From positions 1-5,878 of the forward strand of contig QBUR01000120.1 of assembly GCA_013374385.1 (NCBI GenBank): a DNA stretch of 5,878 nt. The letters run 5' to 3'. The translations under genes and the position numbers were made by a program. Positions 1 to 5,453 of the stretch are shown piece by piece. The stretch comes from Candidatus Methanocomedens sp. GTDB lineage: Archaea; Halobacteriota; Methanosarcinia; Methanosarcinales; Methanocomedenaceae. The notes beneath the pieces were generated by a model that searched no databases, was not told where the DNA came from, and saw only the letters and a list, made by a program, of their open reading frames with translations. Positions within the stretch are counted from its first letter, which is position 1, and every line of letters begins with the position of its first letter.

Positions 1-2
1 CT

Positions 3-50
3 AAAGTCGGTGTCAACAAAATAACTGATTTTTGGAACAGTGCCCTTTAA
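3..50 (+). CDS. Possible C-terminal end of an upstream gene, perhaps an IS6-like transposase (partial)
   Basis: Frame 3 is open from the window edge to a TAA at 48-50 and reads KVGVNKITDFWNSAL. A T10 tract follows at 64-73, which would suit an archaeal transcription end. The last codons coincide with a sequence resembling an IS6-family right terminal repeat (27-44), so this may be a transposase tail overlapping its own terminal repeat. Only 15 codons are visible, so the family cannot be confirmed and a chance reading frame is quite possible. Confidence 0.25.
   Translation, partial: KVGVNKITDFWNSAL
27..44. mobile_element. Possible terminal inverted repeat of an IS6-like element (body outside the window)
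   Basis: Read on the minus strand, these bases are GGCACTGTTCCAAAAATC. That is very close to the GGCACTGTTGCAAA end known from IS6/IS26-type elements. The orientation would place the element body to the left of the window, with thiC's upstream region just outside it. Only one end is visible, and neither a target duplication nor a transposase can be checked here. Confidence 0.3.
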
Positions 51-163
51 GTTATTAATAGTGTTTTTTTTTTCAAAGCAGCCCATCCATAAAGCACTTC
101 CCCCTCTTGCATTTAGTGTTTTACCAATTATATACCTCTCACGCCTACTCAACCAAAACTGCC

Positions 164-187
164 TTAAATCAAGTTTACTTGATTTAA
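164..187. promoter_or_regulatory. Perfect 11-bp inverted repeat upstream of thiC (candidate operator)
   Basis: The arms TTAAATCAAGT (164-174) and ACTTGATTTAA (177-187) are exact reverse complements around a TT centre. The repeat ends 23 bases before the TATA-like box of thiC, which fits a binding site for a dimeric regulator of thiamine genes. A weak hairpin terminator for an upstream transcript is the alternative, since a T6 run lies at 199-204, but the stem is very AT-rich. No regulator gene is present in the window. Confidence 0.45.
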
Positions 188-210
188 ACTAAAGTAAATT
201 TTTTGATAAG

Positions 211-218
211 TATTATAA
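211..218 (+). promoter_or_regulatory. Probable TATA box of thiC
   Basis: TATTATAA at 211-218 is the best TATA-like element upstream of thiC. Transcription would be expected to start about 25 bases downstream, near 240, giving a short leader of roughly 25 bases. That leader contains a good ribosome binding site, AGGTG at 254-258, six bases before the ATG. No TPP-riboswitch core was found in so short a leader. Confidence 0.4.
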
Positions 219-264
219 CCAAGTACGCTATCTATATCCCAACCAAATTATTTAGGTGTAAAAT

Positions 265-1545
265 ATGAGTCTGATAGAAGAAGCAAATAAAGGTAACATC
301 ACTGATGAGATGAAAGAAGTAGCCGCAGTAGAAGGAGTTGAACCCGACTTCGTGCGAAGGGGAATTGCTGCAGGCCGGATAGTTATTCCTGTAACTCCAT
401 ACAGGGAAATTAGACATTGCGGCATCGGCAAAGGTCTTACTACCAAGGTCAATGCGTCCATAGGTACCTCCTCTGATATTGTGGATATAAGCCTTGAAAT
501 AGAAAAGGCAAAGGCGGCAGAAGCGGCCGGAGCTGATACACTTATGGAACTATCCACGGGCGGAAACTTCCTTGATATCAGGAAACAAGTGATTGATGCT
601 ACATCACTGTCTGTGGGCTGCGTGCCACTGTACCAGGCATTTATCGAAGCGGCAAGGAAGTACGGTTCAGTAGTGGATATGAAAGAAGATGAACTCTTCA
701 AAGCCACCGTAGACCAGGCAAAGCTCGGGACCAATTTCATGGCTATCCATACAGGGATAAACCTGTTCACGGTGGAGCGGTTAAAGAACCATGGACGCTA
801 CGGCGGATTGTGTTCAAGGGGCGGCGCATTCATGACAGCCTGGATGATTCACAATGAGAAAGAGAACCCGCTGTACAGTGAGTTCGATTACCTGCTTGAG
901 ATAATGAAAGAGCATGAGGTTACGCTCTCCACGGGTAACGGTATGCGCGCGGGGGCAGTGCATGATGCTACCGACCGGGCCCAAATACAGGAACTGGTCA
1001 TAAACTCTGAACTGGCTGACAAGGCCCATGAGGCTGGTGTGCAGGCTATTGTGGAAGGTCCGGGACATGTGCCTATTGATGAGATAAAGACCAATGTGAC
1101 GTTGATGAAGCGGATGAGCGGAGATAAGCCGTTCTATATGCTGGGGCCGCTGGTTACTGATATAGCGCCCGGGTATGACCATATCGTGACCGCTATCGGT
1201 GCTTCCATATCAAGTGCTGCAGGGTGCGATTTCTTGTGCTATGTTACACCTGCAGAACACCTGGCGCTACCAAATGTGGAGGATGTGAGGACCGGGGTCA
1301 TCACATCAAGGATAGCTGCCCATATAGGTGATATGGTAAAGCTGGGTAAGCGTGATCAGGACCTGGCAATGGGCCGGGCACGGCGTGACCTGGATTGGGA
1401 GAAGATGTACTCTCTGGCCATTGACCCTGAGCATGCCAAGTATATCAGGGACAGCCGGGCGCCAGATGACACTGATGCCTGTACCATGTGCGGGGATTTC
1501 TGTGCGCATAAGATTGTGCGAGAAAATTTAAATCTGGCGAAATAA
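265..1545 (+). CDS. thiC: Phosphomethylpyrimidine synthase ThiC
   Basis: ThiC is a radical-SAM enzyme that rearranges aminoimidazole ribotide to hydroxymethylpyrimidine phosphate, the pyrimidine half of thiamine; it acts in the cytoplasm. The 426-residue product is the short archaeal/anaerobe form without the long bacterial N-terminal extension. Family signatures are visible: GTNFMAIHTGIN (155-166), GRYGG and SRGG (177-187), NGMRAGAVHDATD (225-237), VEGPGHVP (263-270), GPLVTDIAPGYDH (294-306), and CYVTPAEHLALPN (325-337). The cluster-binding cysteines near the C-terminus are C406, C409 and C413, a CX2CX3C arrangement one residue shorter than the CX2CX4C of bacterial ThiC. I believe the shorter spacing is usual for short ThiC proteins. 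The ATG at 265 has AGGTG six bases upstream and leaves a natural N-terminus. The gene appears to be transcribed alone: no thiamine gene follows it. Confidence 0.96.
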   Translation: MSLIEEANKGNITDEMKEVAAVEGVEPDFVRRGIAAGRIVIPVTPYREIRHCGIGKGLTTKVNASIGTSSDIVDISLEIEKAKAAEAAGADTLMELSTGGNFLDIRKQVIDATSLSVGCVPLYQAFIEAARKYGSVVDMKEDELFKATVDQAKLGTNFMAIHTGINLFTVERLKNHGRYGGLCSRGGAFMTAWMIHNEKENPLYSEFDYLLEIMKEHEVTLSTGNGMRAGAVHDATDRAQIQELVINSELADKAHEAGVQAIVEGPGHVPIDEIKTNVTLMKRMSGDKPFYMLGPLVTDIAPGYDHIVTAIGASISSAAGCDFLCYVTPAEHLALPNVEDVRTGVITSRIAAHIGDMVKLGKRDQDLAMGRARRDLDWEKMYSLAIDPEHAKYIRDSRAPDDTDACTMCGDFCAHKIVRENLNLAK

Positions 1546-1559
1546 AAGGGTCCTTTTAG

Positions 1560-1609
1560 GAGCCATCCTGTCCAGATGGCTCTGCCCCCCAGTCTTCACT
1601 GTATTTTTT
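1560..1609 (+). terminator. Possible thiC terminator (hairpin plus T tract)
   Basis: An 8-bp stem, GAGCCATC (1560-1567) with GATGGCTC (1575-1582), encloses a 7-base loop and is followed by a C run and then T6 at 1604-1609. A smaller palindrome, AAAAGG/CCTTTT (1544-1557), overlaps the thiC stop region. In archaea the T tract is the main termination signal, and here it lies about 20 bases beyond the stem, so the assignment is only moderate. Confidence 0.4.
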
Positions 1610-1708
1610 AAATGCCGTCTTTTGCACAGGAAGCTCCAGATTGTTAGTTTATGCTAATACATGACTTTCGGATAAATCAATTTTCTCGCCATCCTAAATG
1701 CCACAATC

Positions 1709-1740
1709 TTTATATAGAATATATACATATTCTATATTAA
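1709..1740 (+). promoter_or_regulatory. Strong TATA box overlapped by an 11-bp inverted repeat
   Basis: TTTATATA at 1709-1716 matches the archaeal TATA consensus and sits about 25 bases before the ATG at 1741, so the mRNA is probably leaderless; no ribosome binding site is seen. Overlapping it are perfect inverted arms, ATAGAATAT-type sequence at 1712-1722 and its complement at 1727-1737, around the spacer ATAC. A dimeric protein bound here would block TBP or the start site. The adjacent gene encodes helix-turn-helix segments, so autorepression is a reasonable inference. Confidence 0.6.
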
Positions 1741-2403
1741 ATGTCAGAAGAAGAAAGAGTATGTGAAATTCTAAACGCCATCCAAAATATCAAAGACTCA
1801 AAACTAGCTATCACAAAATATTTTGAACAGAATTCTGTCCCCTTTTCTCGAGAACAATACTATCGCTATTGTCGGACTCTTCAGAAATCGGGTGAAGACG
1901 GACTTCACGACAAGAGAAAAGATGGAAATTACACTAAACTGACAGAACGGATAAAAGATTACATAGTATCCACTGTCAAAGAAAATCAAAGCATATCCTC
2001 ACCTCAACTACAAAGCAAGATTCTAAACCAGTTCGATGTGAAAATATCAGAATCCTGTTTGAATACCTTCAGGGCATCCGTCTCTTTAACAAGAATAGCC
2101 ACACCCAAAGAAGAGAAATACAAATACCAGAAATCCGGTGGAGGCGAGATTCTCACATGTTTAGCCTTCATCACTGGCATTATCGAGATATACACCAGAA
2201 CAATACTTGAACGAGTAAACGAGATTCGGCAATCTCCATTATTCGAGCAGAATAAAAATCTCGGCGAAGATCATCCAGACATCCGCTCGCGTGGGAAATT
2301 TACCACAGAGTACAACCAGTTGAAATCGGTACGAGAAAACCGTTTCAAATCAATCGATGAAAAAATTCAGTGGAAGGGTGCAAGATATTGGTCACGATGC
2401 TGA
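1741..2403 (+). pseudogene. Helix-turn-helix, transposase-like protein with a truncated C-terminus
   Basis: The 220-residue product starts with an HTH-like segment (about 18-55) followed by GLHDKRKDGNYTKLTE, a hinge typical of transposase DNA-binding regions. A second winged-helix-like segment follows (about 66-112, with ISSPQLQSKILNQFDVKISES). A middle part with SGGGEILTCLAFITG (132-146) and FTTEYNQLKSVRENRFKSIDEKI (187-209) looks like the linker of a longer transposase-like family; I recognise this style from methanogen genomes but cannot name the family. No DDE catalytic region is present. After SIDEKI (about 2368) only 11 further residues occur before the stop, and they are an out-of-frame reading of the DUF4143 remnant that follows. 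The gene is more AT-rich than thiC or trxB. It still has a good promoter, so a short DNA-binding protein could be expressed. Confidence 0.55.
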
Positions 2404-2710
2404 AAATGTTGCATTTTTACATTGCCTCATAGAAAGTTCCAAAGACCCGCTTGGAAAAATATTCTACTGGTATGACAAGAACAAGAATGAGGTTGACATC
2501 GTAATGAGCTATCAGTCAAAACTGGTCCCGATTGAAGTGAAATACAGGAATTCCATTGGCATGAAAGATCTAAAGGGGCTGGTTAATTTTTGTAAGAATT
2601 ATGGAATACAAAGTGCATTTGTGGTAACCAAATCCATGCTTGAAGAAAAGTATGTTGATGATGTGAAAATAACATTTATCCCATTGTGGCTGTTTTTGCT
2701 TGCATATTAG
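2357..2710 (+). pseudogene. C-terminal remnant of an AAA ATPase with a DUF4143 domain
   Basis: The 117-residue frame matches the end of archaeal AAA_14/DUF4143 ATPases: DIGHDAENVAFLH (10-22), IFYWYDKNKNEVDIVM (35-50), VPIEVKYRNSI (58-68), DLKGLVNFCKNYGI (71-84), and the usual ITFIPLWLFL ending (105-114). EVD (45-47) and EVK (60-62) form the PD-(D/E)XK-like nuclease-fold signature of the domain. Everything that should precede it, including the P-loop ATPase and winged-helix parts of a protein usually near 400 residues, is missing, and is not found upstream. The ATG at 2357 lies inside the preceding frame and is probably not a real start. Homology seems to begin between about 2366 and 2386, so this is a decayed gene cut by recombination or element insertion. 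Confidence 0.7.
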
Positions 2711-2725
2711 TATGGCTCATAAAAC

Positions 2726-2733
2726 TTAATAAA
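2726..2733 (+). promoter_or_regulatory. Probable TATA box of the fmdE-like gene
   Basis: TTAATAAA at 2726-2733, preceded by a purine-rich AAAA stretch that could act as a BRE, lies about 23 bases ahead of the ATG at 2752. This spacing predicts a leaderless or nearly leaderless transcript, in keeping with the absence of a ribosome binding site. Confidence 0.5.
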
Positions 2734-2751
2734 CTATTATAACAAAACCCA

Positions 2752-3285
2752 ATGTTAATGAAAACACAACAGCTTCCCCCTGACCTTCAACCCATCATCG
2801 ATTTCCACGGCCACTTCTGCCCCGGCCTGGTGCTGGGATACCGAGCTGCCAAAGCCGGGATGCAGCGGATACATGCCATGCGCTCAGAAGATGAGGAACT
2901 GGTGGCTATTGTAGAGAACAATTCCTGTGCAGTGGATGCTATTCAGTTCATGACCGGATGCACATTCGGTAAGGGCAATTTCTTTTTCAGGGACTTCGGC
3001 AAGCATGTTTACATGCTGGCACTTCGCCCCCATGGCCGGGGAGTGCGGGTAAGCCTGAAAGGAGATGTGTTCAAAGAGGAAGGACGGGATGAACGCATTG
3101 AGCAAATATTGAGCATGGATGAGCATGAGTTGTTCGACATACAGGACATTACTGTTGAACTGCCACAGAAGGCCAGGATTCATGAATCTGTCCCCTGTTC
3201 CAGATGCGGAGAGCCTGTGATGGAGACAAGGATTGAGAAAAAAGATGGAAAAAGCTACTGCATCCCATGTTTTAATGAATTGTGA
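2752..3285 (+). CDS. FmdE-family protein with C-terminal zinc ribbon
   Basis: This 177-residue protein belongs to the family named after FmdE, a polypeptide that co-purifies with molybdenum formylmethanofuran dehydrogenase in methanogens. The FmdE domain fills residues about 12-140 and shows the family marks HGHFCPGL (19-26, with H19, H21 and C23) and NNSCAVDAIQ plus GCTFGKGN (56-76, with C59, D62 and C70), which are likely metal-binding positions. The tail carries two CXXC pairs (C149/C152 and C170/C173), forming a zinc ribbon. No formylmethanofuran dehydrogenase genes are adjacent, so its role may be metal handling or an accessory function; the biochemical role of the family is poorly defined. 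Translation could begin at 2752 or at the in-frame ATG at 2758 (MKTQQ); the promoter spacing fits either. The higher GC content contrasts with the decayed genes just upstream. Confidence 0.88.
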   Translation: MLMKTQQLPPDLQPIIDFHGHFCPGLVLGYRAAKAGMQRIHAMRSEDEELVAIVENNSCAVDAIQFMTGCTFGKGNFFFRDFGKHVYMLALRPHGRGVRVSLKGDVFKEEGRDERIEQILSMDEHELFDIQDITVELPQKARIHESVPCSRCGEPVMETRIEKKDGKSYCIPCFNEL

Positions 3286-3362
3286 CAAAAGTATAATGAA
3301 GGGAGAGAGGAATATAGACCGCTCAATATTGTTACAGAATAAATGATAATGGATGTTTTACT

Positions 3363-4271
3363 ATGGTATATGATGTAATCATAATCGGCGGCGGTCCTGC
3401 TGGACTTTCAGCAGGCATATATGCCAAACGCGCAATGATGAATACCCTGCTTATTGAAAAACTTGGAGTGGGCGGGCAGATAATGAAAACCCACCTGATC
3501 GAGAATTATCCGGGCTTCCCTGAGGTCAGCGGTATGGATCTGATGCAGAAGATGGAAGAGCATGTGAAAAAGTTCGACCTTGATATCAAATTTTCCGATG
3601 TCCAGCAAATCAAAGATGGGGGCGACGTCAAAACTGTAGTTACCTCTGAGGGTGAGTTCGAAACCAAATCCGTGATTATTGCCACAGGCACTAATCCCAA
3701 GAAACTGGGCGTACCCGGTGAAACAAAATTCACAGGCAAGGGCGTGTCCACATGCGCTACATGCGATGGATTCTTTTTCACAGGCAAGGACGTGGCACTG
3801 GTAGGCGGTGGCGACAGCGCCATTGTTGAAGCCATCTTCCTTACAAAAATGGTCAACAAGGTGTATGTAATTCACCGCAGGGATGAATTGAGGGCTGAAA
3901 AAATAAACCAGGAAAGGGCATTTAAGAACCCGAAGATAGAGTTTGTCTGGAACTCAAATCTGCAGTCCATCGAAGGTACTGACACTGTTGAAAAGATAGT
4001 GGTCCAAAACAAGCTCACCGGAGAGACTACAGAGATACAGGTAGGGGGCGTGTTCATGTATGTAGGTATTGAACCTGGTACTGATTTTATAGATGCCGAC
4101 AAGGATGAGGCTGGTTTCCTTATTACAGGCGCTGACCTGTCCACTTCCATACCAGGTATCTTTGCAGCCGGGGACTGCCGCACCACGCTGCTGCGCCAGG
4201 TAGCCACGGCCGTTGGTGACGGTGCACTGGCTGCGGTGTCGACTGAGCGCTATATTGCACACCTTGAATGA
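3363..4271 (+). CDS. trxB: Thioredoxin-disulfide reductase (NADPH type, low molecular weight)
   Basis: This flavoprotein transfers electrons from NADPH through FAD and a disulfide to thioredoxin in the cytoplasm. At 302 residues it has the normal length. The FAD-binding GGGPAG is at 9-14, the redox CATC at 131-134 within the classic CATCDGFF, the nucleotide-binding GGGDSA at 148-153, and the C-terminal FAD contact AAGDCR at 268-273. HRRDELR at 171-177 is the NADPH-specific HRRXXXR motif, arguing against the ferredoxin- or F420-linked variants found in some methanogens. No in-frame ATG occurs between the fmdE-like gene and 3363; the ribosome site is weak (GGATG at 3351-3355). A poor TATA-like element, GTATAAT at 3291-3297, could give it its own promoter. 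It leads a tight cluster with nth one base downstream. Confidence 0.95.
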   Translation: MVYDVIIIGGGPAGLSAGIYAKRAMMNTLLIEKLGVGGQIMKTHLIENYPGFPEVSGMDLMQKMEEHVKKFDLDIKFSDVQQIKDGGDVKTVVTSEGEFETKSVIIATGTNPKKLGVPGETKFTGKGVSTCATCDGFFFTGKDVALVGGGDSAIVEAIFLTKMVNKVYVIHRRDELRAEKINQERAFKNPKIEFVWNSNLQSIEGTDTVEKIVVQNKLTGETTEIQVGGVFMYVGIEPGTDFIDADKDEAGFLITGADLSTSIPGIFAAGDCRTTLLRQVATAVGDGALAAVSTERYIAHLE

Positions 4272-4272
4272 C

Positions 4273-4908
4273 ATGAAGCAGCAAGACCGGTTGCTTGAGA
4301 TTATCAGGCTGCTCAAGGCAGAATATCCAATCTCCAGGACTGCACTGAATTATGCTGCACCTTGGCAATTATTGATTGCCACCATCCTCTCTGCCCAGTG
4401 TACTGACAAAAGAGTGAACATTGTGACGGAAAAACTTTTCAGGAAATATCAAAGCCTGGAAGATATTGCCGGTGCCGACATTGCTGAACTGGAGCAGGAT
4501 ATCAAATCCACAGGCTTTTACCGGCAGAAGGCAAAAAATATTCTAAACGGCAGCAAGACCCTGCTGAATGATTTTGAAGGTGTAGTTCCCCACAGCATGG
4601 AAGAACTTATCACATTACCTGGGGTGGCTCGAAAGACCGCCAATGTTGTACTGTCCAGTGCATACGGCATAACCGAAGGCATTGCAGTTGATACTCATGT
4701 GAAGCGGCTGTCCTTCAGGCTGGGACTGACCGAGCATACCAACCCCAATAAGATTGAGCAGGACCTGATGGAACTTGCCCCGCGGGAGGAGTGGAACGAC
4801 CTGTCTATGAGGCTCATACTGCACGGGCGCAATGTGTGCAATGCCCGCAAACCGAAGCATGATAACTGCATACTGGAGCATCTTTGCCAGAGGAAGGGAA
4901 TAGAATGA
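4273..4908 (+). CDS. nth: Endonuclease III-type DNA glycosylase/AP lyase with a Cys-to-His change in the Fe-S motif
   Basis: Nth removes oxidised pyrimidines and cuts the strand by beta-elimination in base excision repair. The ATG at 4273 gives 211 residues, the size of E. coli Nth (211), and lies one base after the trxB stop. An upstream in-frame ATG at 4213 is rejected because it would sit inside trxB and add 20 unrelated residues. Visible features are LLIATILSAQCTDKRVN (33-49), the helix-hairpin-helix LPGVARKTANVV (115-126) with catalytic Lys121, and VDTHVKR (139-145) with catalytic Asp140. The C-terminal [4Fe-4S] motif normally reads C-X6-C-X2-C-X5-C; here it is C189, H196, C199, C205, with CAT encoding His at the second position. 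The protein otherwise looks intact. The stop overlaps the next gene's start (ATGA), implying translational coupling. Confidence 0.94.
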   Translation: MKQQDRLLEIIRLLKAEYPISRTALNYAAPWQLLIATILSAQCTDKRVNIVTEKLFRKYQSLEDIAGADIAELEQDIKSTGFYRQKAKNILNGSKTLLNDFEGVVPHSMEELITLPGVARKTANVVLSSAYGITEGIAVDTHVKRLSFRLGLTEHTNPNKIEQDLMELAPREEWNDLSMRLILHGRNVCNARKPKHDNCILEHLCQRKGIE

Positions 4909-5453
4909 GCAAGGATGATTATCAGAATAAGCGGGATTTTACGGCAACTGATAACCCTGGTGAACCTGATGAACCTGGTGAAACTAAAAGCATGGCTGAA
5001 GACATAACTCCAGGGAATATTTATGTCATTCAGGAACATGATTCAAAAAAACTGCACTACGACCTGCGGCTCCAGTTCGGGGGTGTGCTGCGAAGTTGGG
5101 CAGTGCCAAAGGAACCGCCCACAGAGGCGGGCGTGAAAAGGCTGGCCATACCTACCGAAGACCATCCCCTGGCGTATGCAGGGTTCGAGGGTGAGATTCC
5201 TGAGGGGCACTATGGTGCCGGTACGGTGAAGATATGGGATAAAGGGACCTTCGAGCCTCTTGAAGTGGATGAGGAGCGGGGCAGGATCATCTTCAGGATT
5301 AAGGGGGAGCGACTGAGTGGTGTGTACTGTCTTATTAGGACCAGGGGCAGGGGTGGCGAGGGGCAGTGGCTGGAGTGGGATGTTAGGAATGGGCTGGGGT
5401 TTTTTTGGAGAAGGTATGGGGTGGAGCAGGGTTTGGATGAGAAAATGAAATGA
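4905..5453 (+). CDS. Free-standing 3'-phosphoesterase (LigD PE-domain protein)
   Basis: The PE domain of bacterial LigD trims 3'-phosphate and 3'-ribonucleotide ends; archaea carry it as a separate small protein. Here the domain covers about residues 38-160. Residues H45, H51, D53, R55, H87 and Y91 fall in the motifs EHDSKKLHYDLRL (44-56) and TEDHPLAYAGFEGEIPEG (84-101), matching the metal- and phosphate-binding set of Pseudomonas LigD at a constant offset of 3. The first 36 residues are a Pro/Glu/Asp-rich linker. The ATG at 4905 overlaps the nth stop and has AGGAAGG at 4891-4897; the longer frame from 4884 lies inside nth and is rejected. The tail after GQWL (about 155-182, EWDVRNGLGFFWRRYG) does not resemble the usual PE ending, and its DNA is very G-rich with a T7 run at 5400-5406, so a small frameshift or altered end is possible. 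Confidence 0.88.
   Translation: MSKDDYQNKRDFTATDNPGEPDEPGETKSMAEDITPGNIYVIQEHDSKKLHYDLRLQFGGVLRSWAVPKEPPTEAGVKRLAIPTEDHPLAYAGFEGEIPEGHYGAGTVKIWDKGTFEPLEVDEERGRIIFRIKGERLSGVYCLIRTRGRGGEGQWLEWDVRNGLGFFWRRYGVEQGLDEKMK

Noticed and set aside
188..264. TPP riboswitch in the thiC leader
   Set aside because: The predicted leader is only about 25 bases and no CTGAGA-type core or paired P1 arms are visible.
252..770. Long minus-strand open frame of 172 codons
   Set aside because: It lies wholly opposite thiC, and its Ser/Ala/Ile-rich translation is typical of an antisense shadow.
1480..1503. Unusual CX2CX3C cluster motif in ThiC
   Set aside because: It differs from the bacterial CX2CX4C, but I believe short archaeal and clostridial ThiC proteins commonly have this spacing, so it is not treated as an oddity.
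2357..2403. Programmed frameshift linking the HTH gene to the DUF4143 frame
   Set aside because: The A6 tract makes slippage conceivable, but the two halves belong to unrelated families and both lack their missing parts, so a recombination scar is simpler.
3408..3875. Minus-strand open frame of 155 codons opposite trxB
   Set aside because: It is Cys/His-rich shadow coding of a clearly real trxB, with no promoter or ribosome site.
4213..4272. N-terminal extension of Nth from the upstream ATG
   Set aside because: It overlaps the end of trxB and adds residues unlike Nth; the ATG at 4273 gives the family length.
4956..4982. Short direct repeat CCTGGTGAA in the phosphoesterase gene
   Set aside because: Two copies only; it merely encodes the Pro/Gly/Glu-rich linker and gives no sign of a CRISPR or regulatory array.
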